Virus record (IMG/VR): IMGVR_UViG_3300037069_000385
Location: 1-30,524 of that record
Strand: one strand, 5' to 3'
DNA: 30,524 nucleotides
Source: a virus
The notes under the pieces were generated by a model. That model had not been told where the DNA came from. It searched no databases and saw only the letters and a program-made list of their open reading frames with translations. The first letter of the stretch is position 1; each line of letters starts with the position of its first letter. Of the stretch, positions 7,234 through 15,359 are shown one piece after another. The position numbers were made by a program, and so were the translations under genes.

Positions 7234-10200
7234 TCAGCCTTGGAGGAGCATTTTGTATCCGAGGGCTGCGGCGATCTGGTTGGGGTCGGCGTTGGTTTGG
7301 GCTTGGACGTTGATGTAGTTGACCGTCCCCCCATTACCGGCCCCCGACTGGCCGCCTGACGCGGTCGCACCCGCGGCGGTGCGGGCACCGGCCGTCATGG
7401 TCCCGTACCCGCTGCCCGAGGCTGCACCGGCAACGGTGTCCGCGGCGTCGGTGACGGACCCGATGCCGGCGTGCATGCCCACGGCCAGGTCCTCCACGAG
7501 TTTCTGACCCGAGTAGAGGGTGTACCCTTTCCCGGACAGTGGGCCTTTCTTCGCTGGTGAGTGGGGCATCATGTCGGTAATGGATTTGATGACGCCGCCG
7601 ATAGCCCCGGTTACGGCACCCACGGCGTTCGTGATGCCTTTGGCGAGGGATTGGACGATGTTCGCGCCCGCCTGCAACGCCTGCCCCGCGATCCCGCCGA
7701 TAGCACCCATGATCTGGGAACCCATGTTCGACACGGCACCGACGACGCTCCCCACACCACCGGACACCGCACCGATGATGCTGGACCACACGCCGGAGAT
7801 GAACCCGACGACGCTGTTCCAGATGGAGGTGAAGAACGACCAGATGTTATTCAGCCCGGAAGAGACGAACGACCATATGGTGTTCACGCCCGAAGAAACG
7901 ACCCCGGATATGGCAGCCCACGCGCCAGAGAGGAACCCGTGGACAGCGTTCCAAATGGTCGACCAGACACCGAACACCATGTTCAGATAATTGGTGATGA
8001 CCGTGTGGATCATGTTCATCGCCGGAGTGAGGAAGTTGACGATGCCGTTCCACACGCCCGTGAAGAACGCGGAGACCGCGGACCATACCGTGTTCCAGAT
8101 GGCAGCGATTTCCTGCAGTGCGGAGCGGACCGTGACATAAATGGTCATGAGTGCGTATTGGATGCTCACGGCGATCAGCCTGAAAATGGCGATCACTAGT
8201 TGGCCGAACGGTCCGTTCCAGAAACCGTTCCAGATTCCGCCGATGAAGTTCAGGACGGACCCGATAACTTCCCGGACCGCGTTCAGCCCCGAGTTCACCC
8301 CTGCGGACAAGGTGGACCAGATACCGCCCCACCATCCAAGGAATCCTCCGATGATTCCCTGGATGGAGTTGACGATGCCGTTCCAGATCCCGGTGATCCA
8401 TGACGCGAACCCGGACCACACACCGTTCCACCAGCCGACGAAACCGTTGATCACGGACGTGCACCATTTGATGAACCCGCCCCACACATTCGCGATCCAC
8501 GCGGATACGGTCCCCCAGTTCGCCGCCAGAAGGACGACGGCGGCAATCAGTGCGACGATACCGACGATCACCCATGTGATCGGGTTGGCGAGCAGCGCGG
8601 AGTTCATCACCCATACGGCTGCCGCCGCGACCAGCAGGCCGATAGCGAGGACGCCGAGGCCGGCCGCGAGGACCATGGCGATGGTCTGGTGCTGGGAAAA
8701 GAAATTGAACAGGCCCTGGATGGCGCCCATGACGATCTTCGCCGCCGGCGCCAGTGTGGTGCCGAGTTTGATGGCGAGGGTCTGGAAGGACTCGGCCGTC
8801 TTGGCGGTTTGCACGGCGAGTTCCTGCTGGGTTTTCGCCCATGTGGAAACGTCGGAACCGTTCTTCTTCCCCGCCGCCCCGACTTCTTGGACGCGGGTTT
8901 TGAACCCGGCCATGTTTTCGCCGGTCAGCATGAGGGCCGTGTTCATGCCCGTGGCGCCGCCCATGATCGCCTTGAGTGCGGCGGTCGCGGTTTGCGCGGC
9001 GGGGCCTCCGGCTTTGATCTGGTCGTTGTAGCCCTTCACGGTCTGCGCGAGGGTCATGAACTGTTTGCCCTGCGCGTCCCCGGACGCTCCCATGCCCTTG
9101 AATGACTTCTGGAACGCGGACATGGACATGGTCCCGTCGAGGAACGATTGCGCGTTCTTCGCCAGGGCGGGCGGCATTTTGCCGAGCATGGTTTGCAGGT
9201 CGGCGGTCGCCGTCGCGGACTTCTTCATCGTGTCGATCACGACCAGCCCGGACGGGCCGAGCTTGGACGCGATCGCGTTGGTGACGATGTCGAGGGTGCC
9301 GGTGAGGCCGCGCTTGCCGAGGTTCGACGTCAGGTCGGTGACGTTGATACCGAGGGACTGCATCGCGTTGATGGCGACGTTGTTTGGGGCTTGGAGGCCG
9401 CGGATGGTGTTGGCGAGTTCCTGGGTGGATTCCTGTGCGGACGTGCCGTGCTGGGTGAGGGTGGCGATGGCGCCACCGATCTGGTCGAACCCGACGCCTG
9501 CGGCGGATGCGACGGGCAGGACGGCGGCCAGGGAACCCGCGTACTCTTGCATCGTCGTTTTCGCGGCACCAGCGCCGGCGACGAGCATGTTCGTCGCACT
9601 GGTGGCCTGCCCGGCGGTCATGTGGTAGGACGTCATCATGGACGTGACGGCGCCGGTCATGGTCGCGAGGTCCACGTTCTCAGCCTTCGCGCCCTCCGCG
9701 GACTGTTTCAGGACGTTGAGGCCGTCAGCGCCCCGGTAACCGGCCTTCTCGATGGTGTACATACCTTCGGCGAGCTGTTCCGTTGACGTTCCCGTGGCGG
9801 TGGCGACGTTGAGGATGCCGTTCTTGACGGTGTCCATGTTCGACGCGAGCTCCCCGCCAGCGGTCTGCAGCAACGTCATGGCCTGTTCGTATTTGGACGC
9901 CTGCTTGAGCGCTTCCGTGGCGGCGACGGCGAGTCCGCCGGCGAGGATGCCGCCAGCCATGCCAGCCGCACCCATGGCAACTTTCCCACCGCCACCCGAG
10001 GACTTAGCCTTCGATGACGCCTCAGCTGCGGCCGCGGTTTTCTCGTCCGATACGCGGATCGCGTCGTTCGCGGCGACCTGCTTGTCAGCGGCGATCTGTG
10101 CCGCTGTGGCGGCGTTGCCCGCGGCATGGGCCTCCCGTGCCGCGGCGAGTTCGGCGGCGGCCACAGCCCTGCCCTGCGCGTCCCCGGTAGCCGCCGCGGC

Positions 10201-10458
10201 CTTAGCCTGCGCGTCCACGGTGCGGGCCGCAGCGAGTTCCGCGGCTTTCGCTGCGACGTCCGCGGCGAGGACCTGCTGGTCGGCGGCGATCTTCGCGGCC
10301 GACGCAGCTGTCCGGGCGGCGGATGCTTCCTTCTCCGCCGCCGCCATCGCCTGACCCGCAGCAGTGTTCATCGCCGCCGCGATCTTGCCCTGCTCAGTGA
10401 AAAACTGGGAACCGTCAGCCATGAACTTCATGACGACCGGGGGCAGGAAACCGCTCAC
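7234..10458 (-). CDS. Tape measure protein
   Basis: The largest tail gene, 1074 residues, with GTG start at 10456-10458 and AGGAG upstream. Order of parts: an N-terminal segment (MSGFLPPVVMKFMADGSQFF); an Ala-rich coiled coil of about residues 35-150; a Gly-rich hinge; a TP901-type core around residues 170-560; two membrane-type hydrophobic segments about 590-646 (LAAGLGVLAIGLLVAAAAVW and ITWVIVGIVALIAAVVLLAA); then Trp/Gly repeats of the WNGIW or WNGFW type to about 900; then a Gly/Ala-rich tail. Tape measures set tail length and are ejected into the host envelope. No lytic domain (M23, lysozyme, NlpC) is seen. Confidence 0.95.
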   Translation of the reverse strand: MSGFLPPVVMKFMADGSQFFTEQGKIAAAMNTAAGQAMAAAEKEASAARTAASAAKIAADQQVLAADVAAKAAELAAARTVDAQAKAAAATGDAQGRAVAAAELAAAREAHAAGNAATAAQIAADKQVAANDAIRVSDEKTAAAAEASSKAKSSGGGGKVAMGAAGMAGGILAGGLAVAATEALKQASKYEQAMTLLQTAGGELASNMDTVKNGILNVATATGTSTEQLAEGMYTIEKAGYRGADGLNVLKQSAEGAKAENVDLATMTGAVTSMMTSYHMTAGQATSATNMLVAGAGAAKTTMQEYAGSLAAVLPVASAAGVGFDQIGGAIATLTQHGTSAQESTQELANTIRGLQAPNNVAINAMQSLGINVTDLTSNLGKRGLTGTLDIVTNAIASKLGPSGLVVIDTMKKSATATADLQTMLGKMPPALAKNAQSFLDGTMSMSAFQKSFKGMGASGDAQGKQFMTLAQTVKGYNDQIKAGGPAAQTATAALKAIMGGATGMNTALMLTGENMAGFKTRVQEVGAAGKKNGSDVSTWAKTQQELAVQTAKTAESFQTLAIKLGTTLAPAAKIVMGAIQGLFNFFSQHQTIAMVLAAGLGVLAIGLLVAAAAVWVMNSALLANPITWVIVGIVALIAAVVLLAANWGTVSAWIANVWGGFIKWCTSVINGFVGWWNGVWSGFASWITGIWNGIVNSIQGIIGGFLGWWGGIWSTLSAGVNSGLNAVREVIGSVLNFIGGIWNGFWNGPFGQLVIAIFRLIAVSIQYALMTIYVTVRSALQEIAAIWNTVWSAVSAFFTGVWNGIVNFLTPAMNMIHTVITNYLNMVFGVWSTIWNAVHGFLSGAWAAISGVVSSGVNTIWSFVSSGLNNIWSFFTSIWNSVVGFISGVWSSIIGAVSGGVGSVVGAVSNMGSQIMGAIGGIAGQALQAGANIVQSLAKGITNAVGAVTGAIGGVIKSITDMMPHSPAKKGPLSGKGYTLYSGQKLVEDLAVGMHAGIGSVTDAADTVAGAASGSGYGTMTAGARTAAGATASGGQSGAGNGGTVNYINVQAQTNADPNQIAAALGYKMLLQG

Positions 10459-10473
10459 AACCGCACGCTCCTG

Positions 10474-10902
10474 TCAGGTGATATACCGGGCCCAGTTCTC
10501 CATGGCGATGGCGGGCATGCGTTGACGGATGGTTTTCGCGGCCGGCCCGAAGTACGGGTACGCCCGGTTGTGGCCTTCCCGGCCCAACTCGATCGCCCGC
10601 GCGTAGACGGCGGTCGGGCCGACTTCGCGGGAGTACCTGCCCGGCCCGTCGTGGATGAGGGACTGGGCCTGGATGCTGCGGCGCAGGTTCCCGGTGACGA
10701 CGTTCGGTTTCGGGCCGCCGCGGTGCGGTTCCCCGCGGCGGTGTGCGCCCTCGAAGTTGGACATCGCCTCACGGATGAGGATGGCCGACGCCTGTTCCAC
10801 GTTCGCCCGCGCCGCCAAGTCCATGCCCGCGTTCATCCGGGCGAACGCGGCGTTCGCTTCGCCGAGTCCCTGCCATATGGCGCCCTGCAATCCGATGACC
10901 AC
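10474..10902 (-). CDS. HK97 gp10-like tail/neck protein
   Basis: A 142-residue protein with GTG start at 10900-10902 and a GGGGGG-rich Shine-Dalgarno stretch upstream. The C-terminal half has the HK97-gp10 family pattern: VTGNLRRSI, then VGPTAVYARAIELGREG, then AYPYFGPAAKTIRQRM. Members are neck/tail completion proteins at the head-tail or tail-terminator interface. In many phages this gene lies before the tail tube gene; here it lies between the chaperones and the tape measure. The N-terminus is helical. Confidence 0.75.
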   Translation of the reverse strand: MVIGLQGAIWQGLGEANAAFARMNAGMDLAARANVEQASAILIREAMSNFEGAHRRGEPHRGGPKPNVVTGNLRRSIQAQSLIHDGPGRYSREVGPTAVYARAIELGREGHNRAYPYFGPAAKTIRQRMPAIAMENWARYIT

Positions 10903-10914
10903 GGCACGGCCCCC

Positions 10915-11600
10915 CTATCCGCGGCTGGCCGCTTCGTTCGCCCGCCGTTCCCCGTCCGCATAGGCGTCGGAGATCCGCAGCATGGCCTCGATCGTTTCCT
11001 CGGGCGTGTCCAGGTAGTCGGCGTGGGTGCCGCCCATGGCTTTGCGGTACTTATATTCGCGGTGCCATGCGGCCATGCGGGGGGAGAGTGTCAGGCGCCC
11101 GTTTCCGGCGACGGCGTCGGCGATGTTCCGGACACCCCAAAAGGGCTGGACGGCTCCTCCAGCGTCTCCTCAGACGGTTCGAACTGGGCGGCCGGCGCTT
11201 CCATGGAATTGATCGCCGCGGACAGGGCGTCGTAGACGGGGGTGGGGATGTCCTGGACGGCGTCGATGCTGTCCGGGCGGGGCAAGGGTGCGCCGTCGGG
11301 GCCGGTGAGGTCCCACGATTTCAGGTGCGAGTAGATGGACGCGTCCGTGATCTTGAAGAACAGGCCCGCCTCAGACTCGGTGAGTTCCACGTCGGGCAGC
11401 GAATCGACGGCGTCCGTGGCGCCCGGGTTTTGTTTGACCGTGCCGTCGGGCAGTTTCAGGGACCCCGCACGGTTCAGTTTCTTCATCAGCGGGGACGCCT
11501 GCAAGGCGATGACCTGGGTGGCGCGTTGCCGGCGGGGCGTCATTTCGTCGAGGGTGAGGAGTTCGGCGGTGCCGCCGGGGATGGGGACTGTGACAGACAA
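10915..11600 (-). CDS. Tail assembly chaperone G-T fusion, made by programmed -1 frameshift
   Basis: The upstream chaperone frame (from 11600) contains CCCTTTT in the correct phase. A -1 slip there joins residue 154 to a second open frame, read as TGG at 11139-11137 and continuing 74 residues to a TAG at 10915-10917. The extension begins WGVRNIADAVAGNGRLTL and includes AAWHREYKYRKAMGG and TIEAMLRISDAYADGERR, which look like a genuine helical chaperone T domain. Product 228 residues. Such G/GT pairs directly before the tape measure are near universal in siphoviruses; they coat the tape measure during tube assembly. The T frame has no convincing start of its own. Confidence 0.85.
11091..11600 (-). 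CDS. Tail assembly chaperone G (unshifted product)
   Basis: A 169-residue protein read from a TTG start at 11598-11600, with AGGAG 8 nt upstream; no ATG or GTG offers a better start. It lies between the major tail protein and the tape measure. Residues 1-110 look like a folded chaperone domain (AELLTLDEMTPRRQRATQVI, VELTESEAGLFFKITDAS). The C-terminus after the slippery site is Ser/Pro/Thr-rich and probably disordered. It is the short form of the G/GT pair; the ratio would be set by the frameshift. Confidence 0.85.
   Translation of the reverse strand: MSVTVPIPGGTAELLTLDEMTPRRQRATQVIALQASPLMKKLNRAGSLKLPDGTVKQNPGATDAVDSLPDVELTESEAGLFFKITDASIYSHLKSWDLTGPDGAPLPRPDSIDAVQDIPTPVYDALSAAINSMEAPAAQFEPSEETLEEPSSPFGVSGTSPTPSPETGA
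11139..11145 (-). promoter_or_regulatory. -1 ribosomal frameshift slippery heptamer CCCTTTT
   Basis: In the chaperone reading frame the codons are AGC CCT TTT GGG, so the heptamer C CCT TTT has the X XXY YYZ phase required for tandem slippage to CCC TTT. After the slip the new frame is open for 74 codons. The overlap between the two frames is 49 bases (11091-11139). A GGGG run follows directly and may help stall the ribosome. Confidence 0.82.
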
Positions 11601-11641
11601 GGTGTGCTCCTGGGGATGGGTGCGGTGGGTGTGGGGTGGTG

Positions 11642-11676
11642 CGCCCGGCGCCGCGGGTGGTGGGCGGCGCCGGGCG
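11642..11676 (-). terminator. GC-rich hairpin after the major tail protein gene
   Basis: The 87-base gap between the major tail protein stop and the chaperone start holds a perfect 13-bp inverted repeat. The arms are 11642-11654 and 11664-11676 (core GCCCGGCGCCGC) and the loop is 9 bases. There is no U-tract on the minus strand, so full intrinsic termination is doubtful. It may act as a partial terminator or protect the 3' end of the abundant tail-tube message. Confidence 0.6.
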
Positions 11677-11687
11677 GGTCAAACGGG

Positions 11688-12683
11688 TTAGAACGGTGTG
11701 ATGACGGCGTTGATCTGCTGCGCCTGGATGGGTGAGAACTTCGTGTCCAGCGCGTCGGTCGCGTTCGCGATGGCCTCGAACGTGGACTGAATCGTCAGCC
11801 AGTCCGTCGCGGTCGGCTGCGGGTCCGCGGCGTCGTAGGCGACCTTCGACATCTGCAGTTTCAGCGGGTGCGTGGAGTCGCCCTGCGTGAACAGGGACAC
11901 CACCACGGACGGCTGAGTGTTCGCGATGAAGTTGGCGAGGTCGACGTCGGCGGTGCCCTGATACACGGAATCGAACGTGCCCGTCACAGTCACCGGGCCG
12001 CCGAAGATCCCGCCGGGGACCTGGGTGCCGTTGATGACCGGGACCGGTTTCACATCGCGTTTGATGTCGATCGTGATGTTCGTGTACTTGAGTGCGGCGG
12101 AACCGCCGAGGCTGATGGACGCCGTGAACGGGGGCATCAGTTGCGCGGTCGTGGGCGTGTTCGTCGGTGCGGCCAGGTTGATGCCCTGCAAACCCGTCCA
12201 CGCGACGTCGATGGTCGGTTTCTCGTTCGCTTTGATCGTCAGTTTCACGTCGGACGCGACCATGCCGGGGATCTGCATGACCTTACCGTCGCCCTGGTAC
12301 AGGAACCCGGTGTAACTGGTCGGCTGTGCCGTGTGGGTGGCGTCGGAAAGGTTATACAGGGAGCACGCGTGCATGATCGGGTCAGTTGACCCGGTGACGG
12401 TGTCTGTGCCGCCGAGGATGGACAGGAAGTGCGGGTAAGCGGTGTCCGCGTAGACCTGCGTCTGGTAGGACAGTTCCGCCCACGCCATGCCCTGCACCTG
12501 CCCGTACGTGGTCGCCATCGTCCCGCGCAATGCCTGGTCTTTCAGTGGCGTCGTTTTGCGGGAGTACTTGGGGGAGATGACGGGAATCCACATGGTCGGG
12601 GCCGCGATCGGCGTCCCCGGCGTGACTTCCTTGGCGAGTCCGAGCCACTGAGTGCTGCCCGGAAGGTAATTTACAGCAGTCAT
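11688..12683 (-). CDS. Major tail protein (tail tube subunit)
   Basis: A 331-residue protein, coupled by ATGA to the preceding 83-residue gene. It opens with NYLPGSTQWLGLAKEVTPGT and continues IWIPVISPKYSRKT-type segments; the 'G.....G.AKE...GT..APT.W.P..' start is typical of actinophage tail tube subunits. Later parts include VKLTIKANEKPTIDVAWTG, FTASISLGGSAALKYTNITI and VTGTFDSVYQ, all beta-rich. Position before the chaperones and tape measure, and the hairpin after it, fit a highly expressed tube protein. It probably consists of one tube domain plus an added surface domain. Confidence 0.85.
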   Translation of the reverse strand: MTAVNYLPGSTQWLGLAKEVTPGTPIAAPTMWIPVISPKYSRKTTPLKDQALRGTMATTYGQVQGMAWAELSYQTQVYADTAYPHFLSILGGTDTVTGSTDPIMHACSLYNLSDATHTAQPTSYTGFLYQGDGKVMQIPGMVASDVKLTIKANEKPTIDVAWTGLQGINLAAPTNTPTTAQLMPPFTASISLGGSAALKYTNITIDIKRDVKPVPVINGTQVPGGIFGGPVTVTGTFDSVYQGTADVDLANFIANTQPSVVVSLFTQGDSTHPLKLQMSKVAYDAADPQPTATDWLTIQSTFEAIANATDALDTKFSPIQAQQINAVITPF

Positions 12684-12931
12684 TTCTGTGACTCCTCTTT
12701 CGTCTTGGTGGCGGCCGCCTTGGTGGCGGGTTTGGTGGGCGGCGTTTCAGCGAGATCCGGGTGCGGGTACGGGTCGGTGGTGGTGAGCCCGTCGCCCGGT
12801 TCGACGACGATGGTCTGCCCGGCGGCCAGTTCGGACGGGTCACCGTCGGCGGGGTGGTGCCAGGCGTTGACGTCCTGGGCCAGGCCGAACAGTGCGCGCG
12901 GGTATGCGCCGGTGTAGGTGTAGTCGGCCAC
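12680..12931 (-). CDS. Small hypothetical protein before the major tail protein
   Basis: An 83-residue protein with GTG start at 12929-12931 and a clear TAAGGAG 7 nt upstream. The N-terminal half is folded-looking (YTYTGAYPRALFGLAQDVNA, then ELAAGQTIVVEPGDGL). The C-terminal third is Pro/Thr-rich, then Lys/Ala-rich (KPATKAAATKTKEESQK). The same layout, a short domain followed by a Lys/Ala tail, occurs in the 69-residue gene at 16286-16495. No family is recognised. It is translationally coupled to the major tail protein, so it is probably made in quantity. Confidence 0.6.
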   Translation of the reverse strand: MADYTYTGAYPRALFGLAQDVNAWHHPADGDPSELAAGQTIVVEPGDGLTTTDPYPHPDLAETPPTKPATKAAATKTKEESQK

Positions 12932-12942
12932 AGCCGGTCTCC

Positions 12943-13419
12943 TTAGAACATGGACGTGTACGCGGATGAGGTGATGGGCGCCACCCCGGTGGTGCGTAGC
13001 GCTTTGCTACGGCGGACCCGGTGGCGGGCGGTGTGCCGTTTGAGCGGGTGCCGGCGTTTGAGGAGGCGGCGGCGGACGGTGCGTTTGCGCCGTGCGATAC
13101 GGTGCCGGAGCGCGCGGCGGCGCGTTTTGTGGCGGACGGGGCGGCGGCGTGCGTTGCGGCGCTTCACGGACCGCCGCCGCAGCACCCGCTTCCGGGTGGT
13201 TTTGCGGAGGGTGGCGTGCCGTTTCGCGGTGCGCCGGTGCGCCCGTCTGGTTGCGGGGCGTTTCCGCATGGACGGTTTCCGGACCCGCGGTTTCCGCAAC
13301 GCGATCGCGGACCGGTTCGTCACGCCCCGGTAACGGCGGAACGAATGTTTCCGCACCTTCCGGCGGAGGATGACGGGCCGGCGGACGGCCCGTTTCCGGG
13401 ACGCGAACCGGGACCGCAT
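12943..13419 (-). CDS. Extremely Arg-rich basic protein, no acidic residues
   Basis: A 158-residue protein whose ATG overlaps the previous stop (TAATG at 13421-13417). By hand count it has 54 Arg, 15 Lys and 8 His and no Asp or Glu. The basic part covers residues 1-142 as irregular RR/RRR/KR clusters (for example RRRSVKRRNARRRPVRHK at 91-108); the last 16 residues are uncharged (GVAPITSSAYTSMF). It is between the tail terminator-like gene and the tail tube gene. The composition resembles protamines and suggests nucleic-acid or polyanion binding. I know no tail protein family of this kind. Start/stop coupling on the upstream side supports real translation; the plus-strand frames are less plausible. 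Confidence 0.7.
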   Translation of the reverse strand: MRSRFASRKRAVRRPVILRRKVRKHSFRRYRGVTNRSAIALRKPRVRKPSMRKRPATRRAHRRTAKRHATLRKTTRKRVLRRRSVKRRNARRRPVRHKTRRRALRHRIARRKRTVRRRLLKRRHPLKRHTARHRVRRSKALRTTGVAPITSSAYTSMF

Positions 13420-13919
13420 TAGGGCGCCCCGGCCGTGACTATCTCAGTTACCTTGAACTCCACGTAACTGATCGACCAGATCTTCCCGCCGTTGTCCCGG
13501 ACGGGCAGGTCCGTTTGCACGACGATGTCCATGTCATGGTCACCGGCCTGCCAGACCGGCCCGGCGCCGCCGCACCCGAGTGACGGGTCGCGGCGCAACA
13601 TTTTCACGACCGTGTCCAGGACCGTGTCCAGGTCATCCACCCACCCGTCCACGCCGCCGCCCGTGACGGGTATCCGGTACTGGTATTGGATGATGAGGGC
13701 GGCGTCGTAGACGACGGCTTTCTGCGCGGCCGGCCCACCAACGGTCAGCCACGTGTCGGTCTGGTGGTCGATGTGCACGAACGCGGCCGTGCCCGGCAGG
13801 CCGTTGTTCACCCACGCCTGCCCCGGCGTGAAGTACGGCTCATCCTTCGCGACCGACGCGAGCCCGGGCGCCCCGGTGAAGTAGTTGGTGATCGCGGCCC
13901 GGATCTCCTTGCGCGGCAT
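13419..13919 (-). CDS. Tail terminator-like / neck protein
   Basis: A 166-residue protein starting MPRKEIRAAITNYFTGAP; the ATG overlaps the adaptor stop by one base (TGATG). The pattern of an N-terminal helix (residues 1-25), then a beta domain with FVHIDHQTDTWLTVGGP, YDAALIIQYQYR, VDDLDTVLDTVVKMLRRDPS and a final ISYVEFKVTEIV matches siphovirus tail terminator/neck proteins of the gpU/gp9 type in size and order. It would cap the tail tube and join it to the connector. The family assignment is by fold-like pattern and position. Confidence 0.68.
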   Translation of the reverse strand: MPRKEIRAAITNYFTGAPGLASVAKDEPYFTPGQAWVNNGLPGTAAFVHIDHQTDTWLTVGGPAAQKAVVYDAALIIQYQYRIPVTGGGVDGWVDDLDTVLDTVVKMLRRDPSLGCGGAGPVWQAGDHDMDIVVQTDLPVRDNGGKIWSISYVEFKVTEIVTAGAP

Positions 13920-14821
13920 CAGGTGACCCGCTTGAACTCTTGGAGGAGGTCCACGGCGGCTTCCCAGTCGTCGGACGCCCCGGACTCCATCTTGTCCGTC
14001 TCCGCGGCCTGCCCGCGCATGGACGGCATCTGGATGGATTCGGCGCCCCTGGTCTTGACGAGCACGCAGGTGAGGGAGATGACGGCCTGTTTGATCTGCT
14101 GCGGCATGGCCGTCAACGTGTCCCCCAATTGGTACGCGTTGACGGTCGCCGCGGTGATCGGCACTGTCCCGGGGCCTGGGACGGCGGTGGGCACGAACGT
14201 GGGGTCGACGGTGACGGTTTCCCCGTCGGTGCCGCCGTACAGGTACACGGTCTGGCCCGGGTTGAGGCCCAGCATGGACGTCACCGGGACGGACGTCACC
14301 CCGGCGGCGATGGTCGAGGTGACCTGCGCGTCGAACCAGCCGTTGATGTACTGGACCGTGGCATAAATGTCGTCCGGCAGGGACCGGTAATAGTTCGGGT
14401 AGATCAGCGAGTTCCCGGACCCGGTCACCGGGATGGTGACGACGTTGTTGGAGTCGGGCCACACGTCCGCGAGGGACACGGTGGACAGTGCCGACATCGT
14501 GGAAGGCGTCCACCCGGCCGTGACCGCCGTGATCCCGAGGATGGGTGTGTACTGCAGCGGGACCCGGATCGTCCCGTCGTTGAGGACATGCCACCGGCCC
14601 GTCCTCGTGTCCACCGTCGCCGCGAGCTTCTGGTTACACAGCGAGTCCGCCCACGCCGACGCCCGCCGGATCAGGTTCGCCAAAGTCTGCGACTGTGACA
14701 GGGGCCCGGACGCGGGCAACAGTTGGGACACGTCCACGCCGGTGGGTGCGTTGAGGAACTCGGCCGCCGTGATGTACGGGCCCTGCGTGGCGTACGTGGA
14801 AACGTACGGGGGAGTGATCAT
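13919..14821 (-). CDS. Head-tail connector / adaptor protein
   Basis: A 300-residue protein from ATG 14821 with GAGAGGA upstream. Residues 20-75 hold a helical adaptor-like segment (ITAAEFLNAPTGVDVSQLLP, then LANLIRRASAWADSLCNQ). The middle is beta-rich (TRTGRWHVLNDGTIRVPLQY; VPVTSMLGLNPGQTVYLYGG), and the C-terminus returns to helix (QQIKQAVISLTCVLVKTRG, then AAVDLLQEFKRV). The split helical domain with an inserted beta domain is common in actinophage head-to-tail adaptors (gp6/gp15 class). Position between head and tail genes supports this. Confidence 0.75.
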   Translation of the reverse strand: MITPPYVSTYATQGPYITAAEFLNAPTGVDVSQLLPASGPLSQSQTLANLIRRASAWADSLCNQKLAATVDTRTGRWHVLNDGTIRVPLQYTPILGITAVTAGWTPSTMSALSTVSLADVWPDSNNVVTIPVTGSGNSLIYPNYYRSLPDDIYATVQYINGWFDAQVTSTIAAGVTSVPVTSMLGLNPGQTVYLYGGTDGETVTVDPTFVPTAVPGPGTVPITAATVNAYQLGDTLTAMPQQIKQAVISLTCVLVKTRGAESIQMPSMRGQAAETDKMESGASDDWEAAVDLLQEFKRVT

Positions 14822-14837
14822 CGGGCCGGTCCTCTCA

Positions 14838-15359
14838 TCAGTGCCAGCGGAGCGGGAAGGACTTGAAGAACTCGGCCGTGTACCAGCCGCGTTCAACGAA
14901 CACCAGTTCGTAGGAGCCCGGGAACACGTCGCCGATCATCCGGCCGTCGTGGAACACGTTCACCCCGGCCGCGGCCAGCGCACCGTCGCACAGCTGGGCG
15001 CATTGGAACTGCCCGTCGTCCTGGAACCGTTGCCTGATCCAGTGCGGGAACCGGAACCGGAAAACGCGTTCTACGGCGATCAGGGCGTCGTCGAGGTATG
15101 CGTAAGGCTTGCCGATCTGCGCGCGCGCGTATGCGGCCACGATGTCCTGCTGCGGGCCGGTCAGGACGAACTCCGACCAGACCGCGGCCGGCCAGTCGGT
15201 GACCGGGTGCTCGGCCACGCCGTCACCGTCAGCGGACACGCAGCGGCCGTCGCCGACGTCGACGATCATGTGGTAGCAGTGGGAGCCGGTGACTTTGCAG
15301 ATAGCCCATGAGATGAAGCTGTGCGACCCTGCGATGACGGCGACCTGGCCTTTGCTCAC
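14838..15359 (-). CDS. Permuted NlpC/P60-like (YiiX/DUF830-type) hydrolase
   Basis: A 173-residue protein with GTG start at 15357-15359 overlapping the DUF1003 stop (GTGA). The order His-first, Cys-later marks the circularly permuted papain fold: SHCYHMIVDVGDG around His30, the VSADGDGV strand, YARAQIGKPYAYLDDALI at 77-94, and FQCAQLCDGALAAAGV with Cys120 as the likely nucleophile. Members hydrolyse amide or lipid ester bonds; many act on peptidoglycan peptides. No signal peptide is seen. It could be a virion-associated wall hydrolase or act inside the cell with its coupled neighbours. The substrate is not predictable from sequence alone. Confidence 0.75.
   Translation of the reverse strand: MSKGQVAVIAGSHSFISWAICKVTGSHCYHMIVDVGDGRCVSADGDGVAEHPVTDWPAAVWSEFVLTGPQQDIVAAYARAQIGKPYAYLDDALIAVERVFRFRFPHWIRQRFQDDGQFQCAQLCDGALAAAGVNVFHDGRMIGDVFPGSYELVFVERGWYTAEFFKSFPLRWH

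Noticed and set aside
7234-10458. Cell-wall hydrolase domain in the tape measure
   Set aside because: No M23, NlpC/P60 or lysozyme motif was found; the C-terminal half consists of Trp/Gly repeats and Gly/Ala-rich sequence.
13021-13422. Plus-strand open frame of 133 codons opposite the Arg-rich gene, and a second at 12950-13333
   Set aside because: They are antisense to a coupled minus-strand gene in an all-minus region, lack good ribosome sites, and long antisense frames are expected in such Arg-codon-rich GC DNA.
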